Positions 60,281 through 64,000 of a stretch of 64,000 bases of DNA are shown piece by piece. Position 1 is the stretch's first letter. The number at the start of each line of letters is the position of its first letter. The translations under genes and the position numbers were made by a program. The notes under the pieces were generated by a model. That model did no database searches. It saw only the letters and a list, made by a program, of their open reading frames with translations, and had not been told where the DNA came from. The stretch comes from Pelodera strongyloides (Eukaryota; Nematoda; Chromadorea; Rhabditida; Rhabditidae): positions 372,001 to 436,000 of the forward strand of contig JAANDG010000027.1 in assembly GCA_036852015.1 (NCBI GenBank), read 5' to 3'.

Positions 60281-60364
60281 ATCTCATTCGTTGATTGTCT
60301 GGATGTTCTGTAAAATAATTGTATTATCGGGAAACATTTGCATCAGCAAGTCGAGTCTGCTCAA

Positions 60365-60609
60365 TCTTATTATATAAAGGAGAAGAGTTTCCTTGGTCTT
60401 TTGTTTGTATGAACGGAACGAAAATTAGAATATCTAAGAAGTTATAAAAGGAGAATCGGAGCCCAGTGTTGAGCAAGCGAAATCGAACCTTATTTCATGA
60501 TTTTTCAAGATACGTTGCAAACGTTTCACACAAGTGTGCTCACTGTTCCTGCATTTTAAACTCTAAAAGTCGCCTCAGGCGGCGATAGCCGTCTGGTACT
60601 ATATACTAG
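60365..60609 (+). mobile_element. Non-autonomous Helitron-like element 2
   Basis: It starts TCTTATTATATAAAGGAGAA after an A and ends ATATACTAG before a T, the A|TC...CTRR|T rule of Helitrons. The hairpin GTCGCC-TCA-GGCGGC (60569-60583) precedes the end. Its 245 bp carry no coding. It shares both ends with 24332-24744. It stops 8 bp before the astacin ATG. Confidence 0.85.
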
Positions 60610-60617
60610 TTTACAGG
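60610..60617 (+). promoter_or_regulatory. Candidate trans-splice acceptor of the astacin gene
   Basis: TTTACAG, then one G, then the ATG at 60618. The eight bases lie between the Helitron end and the start codon, so any upstream promoter must lie in or beyond the transposon. Confidence 0.5.
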
Positions 60618-63600
60618 ATGACGAGGGTAATATTACTGTGTCAAGTTGTCCTCCTCTTGGTTAGCATTACGTCTGCACACCGCTGGAACCACTCCCGCAC
60701 CACTGCAGCACCTCCTGTGCGCATTTCTGACGCACGGATTATTGCCGAGGTGACTTAACACGTTGTCGTTAAAGATATGCAACATCCGGTGAAGAATGTG
60801 TTGAGTAACTGTATTCTCATGTAATAGATGCACATGAGTTTGATTAGAATTAAAACCGAACCAAATTCTAGCTCAATCAAACACGTGGGAACGAAGTTGT
60901 GCAGGATTCTATTCAAAAACCGGATCATATCACTTTGAATTTAATACTCAAACTCGCGTTGAGCCTATGCCCTGTGCACACCAATACATCGAGTATTTTT
61001 TCTTTAGCAGGCTGTGTGGCAAAAAAAAAAACATTGTATTCCATGTTCCAATAAACTTTTCCAACAATGGACAAGTTTATCTGAATACTCGCCTTACATA
61101 TTGTTTTACATTCTGCTTGTTAGGTCTATCACGGCGACGAACAACTATTCGAGAAGGTGAAAGAATTACAACGAATAAAAACGCAACGCGCGGAAGATGC
61201 GTTGAACGCACTGACACTGGAAGAAAAGCTGCAGATTGAAACAATGAGAGAAGTAGGTAGTTTTACTTGATAAAATCAATAGGAAAAGTAAGATGAAATC
61301 CTATAACAAGATGGACGAAAATCAGTAATAAGTAGTCAAAGTAGTATACAAAAACGCAGCCAGGAAAATTATTGCCTAGTAATAATGTCTGGAAAACATG
61401 TCGGTAGCGCCCATAGATTCTTCATAACCATAACTCACTCGTTTTTTTTATATGAAAGGCGTTTCAGACATAAGTAAAGGGTAAAAGTTTGCGTATATTA
61501 TCTTTTCTTTTCTAATTTGTTTCTTCCCTAAAGAGCTAGCAAGAACCAAATTACGAATTGCTTTTCATGCAATATTTTAGAAACTCAAAGCAACTGGTTT
61601 CGTTGTTCCGCTAGGATCGGAACCGCAGACTCCCGCCCAATTGAATACGAAAAGTGGAATTGCCAGCGCACTTATGGAGGCTGATGTGGTCCTAAACAAG
61701 TGAGTTACAAGCCTAGTATGCAAGCTACACTTACCCTAACGCGCACAAAACGAAGAACATTGCTTATTAAAACAATTAGGGGAAACGCGGCACCGCCTGG
61801 ACCTCTTTTTGAGCGCGGAGTTGAGGTGTAGTTTCACGTTGTAATTCATTGCTTATTAAAACAATTAGGGGAAACGCGGCACCGCCTGGACCTCTTTTTG
61901 AGCGCGGAGTTGAGGTGTAGTTTCACGTTGTAATTCATTGCTTATTAAAACAATTAGGGGAAACGCGGCACCGCCTGGACCTCTTTTTGAGCGCGGAGTT
62001 GAGGTGTAGTTTCACGTTGTAAACCAAACTCAATTAAAGTTTGTTGTGAGCCGCGGAAGAATGGCGTAGAAATATCTCGCCGCGGATATATGGCGCAAGA
62101 ATAGAGCAAGCAAAAAAACGGAGCACTAATAGAAAATAGTGCGCCGCGTCAATCCATGTTAAGGGCGCGTTCGGGTTGCTCTTTCCGAAAGGAAAACATG
62201 CAAATTTATCGTTCGGGTTGGATCTTTCCGAAAGGATTTAATGCTTTAAGAAAGCAAAAAACACAGTATGAATTTGCATGTTGAACATGCAAATGTATGA
62301 ATTAGCATGGTTAACATGCAAATTCATACTGTATTTTTGGCTTTCTCAAAGCATTAAATCCTTTCGGAAACAGCCAACCCGAACGATAAATTTGCATGTT
62401 TTCCTTTCGGAAAGAGCAACCCGAACGCGCCCTAACTAAGCATTATTCTCTACATATTCAGTGAGCAAGCGGACGCCCTCATAGAAGCGGCCTTATCGGG
62501 CAGGAGCAAACGTCAGGCAATCAAGAAAGGATCGCCCTTTCAAACTTGGACTGGCCCCGTGCCATACTTCTTCGACGCAAACATAAGTACGAACTTTTTC
62601 TTGTGCGTCATGCACGTTTTAAAAAATCTTTAAAAAAAATTAGGCTTGGGCTTAGGCTTAGGCTTAGGCTTAGGCTTAGGCTTAGGCTTAGGCTTGCTAT
62701 TATTACAAATAAGTTTTAAACAAGACTTCTTTTAGCTGCGGAACACGAAATTAGACAAGCAATCAAGTTCTGGACCGACAACACTTGTATCGATTTTGTG
62801 GAGTGGACCAGCGAAACGTAAATACTGTACAAATATACTCTAAAGCGAAATGCTGGTCGGTTTTTGAAACGCATCGAGTACACTTGCATTCTTATGCAGC
62901 TTCGACAATTGAACATAAATTAGAATGAAAAATCGAGTTAAATTCGAGCAACTTATCATAAACACGCAAGAAATCAGTTGTCCACGATGCGTTTCAAAAA
63001 CCGGCCGGTATTGCGCCTTAAAGGGTCAGGCCCATTTCAAATGACCCCTATTTTTGATGATTCTATCTGATTCTCCATGTCAAATATAGTAGGATACGAT
63101 ATTTTTCTAATTTTCAAGTGCAAAATTCAGGCAGTATTCAGCAATTTGCCATTGCCAGTCATACCCAACTATTTATCGCAGTTGTCAAGCCCCTTTGCGC
63201 TAATTGGGCAAGATGCTATATTGGGCGTGGCGATTGTGATATGCGCCAATGAGAGCGAATGGGCGTGCCAACTGCGATAGATAGTTGGGTATGACTGCCC
63301 ACAGTAAATTGCTGAATAGTGTGTGAATTTTGAGCTTGAAAATTAGAAAAATATTGCATCCTACTATATTTGACATGGAGAATCAGATGGAATCATCAAA
63401 AATAGGGGTCATTTGAAATGGGCCTGACCCTTTAAAATAAAGGGTCGCGTTGTATTTATTCCGTATCGCTGAAGAATATTATCATAATAAGAAGTTATAA
63501 GATTGCTAATTCGGGTGTTTAGATATGTCCTGTCTACCTCAGGCCTTCGAAGCTACAAAACGAGTTTCTTTTCTAAATCGCGGCCTATTGTGCGCCTATA

Positions 63601-63733
63601 ATTGACAGATGTCAGGAAATATAATTCGTTCAGCTCGGCTCTAAACTTTCACAAGGGAATCGGATGTACCTCGCCTATTGGGATGCAAACGGATAAATTC
63701 AACGATGTTTCGATTGCAGATAATTGTGAACTG
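60618..63733 (+). CDS. Astacin metalloprotease (nas family), N-terminal part
   Basis: Secreted zinc endopeptidase precursor. Exons in view: 60618-60749, 61124-61252, 61581-61699, 62462-62586, 62736-62817 and 63616-63733, 235 residues in a continuous frame; the gene continues past the right edge. A signal peptide (MTRVILLCQVVLLLVSITSA) leads a charged, helical prodomain. It ends in a furin-type site RSKR (141-144) followed by the astacin start: WTGPVPYFFDANI, then AIKFWTDNTCIDFVEW and GIGCTSPIG...NDVSIADNCE. The zinc site HExxHxxGxxH must lie in the next exon, outside the window. Nematode astacins act in hatching, digestion, cuticle moulting and collagen processing; the part seen does not decide which. 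Introns 3-5 are filled with tandem repeats, telomere-type repeats and MITEs. Confidence 0.9.
60772..60938. repeat. Decayed MITE, family C, in astacin intron 1
   Basis: TTCAAAAACCGGATCATATC at the right and CAACATCCGGTGAAGAATG at the left form a weak inverted pair. TTTGATTAGAATTAAAACCG is shared with other family C members. Confidence 0.5.
61761..62022 (+). repeat. 89-bp tandem repeat, three copies
   Basis: Starts at 61761, 61850 and 61939; the copies look identical (GGGAAACGCGGCACCGCCTG in each), the last slightly short. It lies in astacin intron 3. The lack of divergence suggests recent amplification. Confidence 0.95.
62158..62436. repeat. Long palindromic MITE, family E
   Basis: GTTAAGGGCGCGTTCGGGTT and AACCCGAACGCGCCCTAAC are the ends. 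The arms pair for most of the 279 bp (GCAAATTTATCGTTCGGGTT and its inverse; TTAATGCTTT/AAAGCATTAA). It ends 25 bp before astacin exon 4. Confidence 0.95.
62641..62695 (+). repeat. Interstitial TTAGGC array in astacin intron 4
   Basis: About nine units of TTAGGC, all but one perfect. It is the cleanest of the three telomere-type runs in the window. Confidence 0.95.
62841..63021. repeat. MITE, family C
   Basis: TAAAGCGAAATGCTGGTCGG and CCGGCCGGTATTGCGCCTTA are its ends. It abuts the family B element that follows. Confidence 0.85.
63019..63435. repeat. MITE, family B, second copy
   Basis: The ends match 59815-60231 exactly and the body is about 90 percent alike, in the same 417-bp length. It lies in astacin intron 5, sharing its left border with a family C element. 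Confidence 0.95.
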
Positions 63734-64000
63734 GTGGGAAACGACGATCAAAATAGATTTTGCATAACTGCTCAATTATTTATTCACAAGTAGGTATGCT
63801 CATGTAGTGGTTACTGCTCAGATCGGCCGATGGTTCCATCCCAACCCAGGTCCCCATCAAAGGAGTAAAAATTGGTAACTGATGGGTGACTCTGGCGGAG
63901 ATAAATTTGTTTCCCGAGCAGATTGTTCCGGCTGCAACAGAGAACCGGCTTTGTCCATGTGTTAGGCAGGCGCACCGTTGCCGCGAACTCGGGTGAGATC
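63734..64000. other. Start of astacin intron 6; nothing else seen
   Basis: A donor GTGGGA follows exon 6. No exon with the zinc-binding HExxH motif is visible before the window ends. Confidence 0.5.

Larger units (their letters stand above)
59188..60364. other. Upstream flank of the astacin gene: nested MITEs
   Basis: Except for the nested elements at 59594-60280 and a family C-like end at about 59459 (AAAGCGGTGTGACGCG), it is AT-rich with an (AAAT)n run near 59345. No coding exon seen. Confidence 0.55.

Noticed and set aside
58310..60749. The 58310 exon as the first exon of the astacin gene
   Set aside because: Splicing it to the acceptor at 60616 puts the astacin exon in the wrong frame and meets a stop; the astacin exon has its own start and signal peptide.

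Overview
The window comes from a nematode genome, most likely a rhabditid-type worm. The evidence is: short interstitial runs of the nematode telomere hexamer TTAGGC (about 2592-2616, 22793-22940, 62641-62695); TTTCAG-type 3' splice sites, including acceptors only 1-35 nt upstream of several start codons (the signature of spliced-leader trans-splicing); a nematode-type vitellogenin; and ShK (SXC) and astacin genes. Most predicted genes are split into many short exons. I rebuilt them by hand from splice signals and phase, so exon borders are predictions, but every multi-exon model given here keeps its frame from end to end.

Layout, left to right. 239-2898 (+): C-terminal part of an unrecognised low-complexity protein. 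5527-11218 (+): a complete vitellogenin, vit-6-like, with VPE/GATA-like sites upstream. 11219-22378: about 11 kb with no recognisable gene, holding inverted-repeat elements, a 766-bp tandem duplication with a tRNA-like unit, and CT/GA tracts. 22379-33509 (+): a complete C-terminal-motor kinesin (kinesin-14, KLP-3/KIFC3 type) in 17 exons; one 3.6-kb intron carries a small gene on the opposite strand. 34292-36397 (-): a secreted cysteine-rich protein with two ShK domains. 39172-45228 (-): transcription elongation factor TFIIS, 10 exons. 45686-48109 (-): a POLE4/CHRAC-like histone-fold protein with an acidic tail, directly upstream of TFIIS. 49142-49483 (+): the 3' end of a LINE. 49854-57644 (+): a 15-exon, 788-residue protein joining a CG-1-like DNA-binding domain to a MULE-like transposase core with degraded catalytic residues. 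58310-59187 (+): a possible small secreted protein. 60618-63733 (+, runs off the right edge): the N-terminal half of an astacin metalloprotease.

The most interesting item is the 49854-57644 gene, which looks like a domesticated transposase with its DNA-binding domain kept. The second theme is dense small-transposon content: several palindromic MITE families recur in introns and intergenic DNA, two cases are nested (one element inside another), and two short Helitron-like elements share both ends. One Helitron stops 8 bp before the astacin start codon.

The genes do not form one pathway. TFIIS and the POLE4-like gene are both nuclear, share a strand and could be co-transcribed, but the 457-bp gap is long for a nematode operon.
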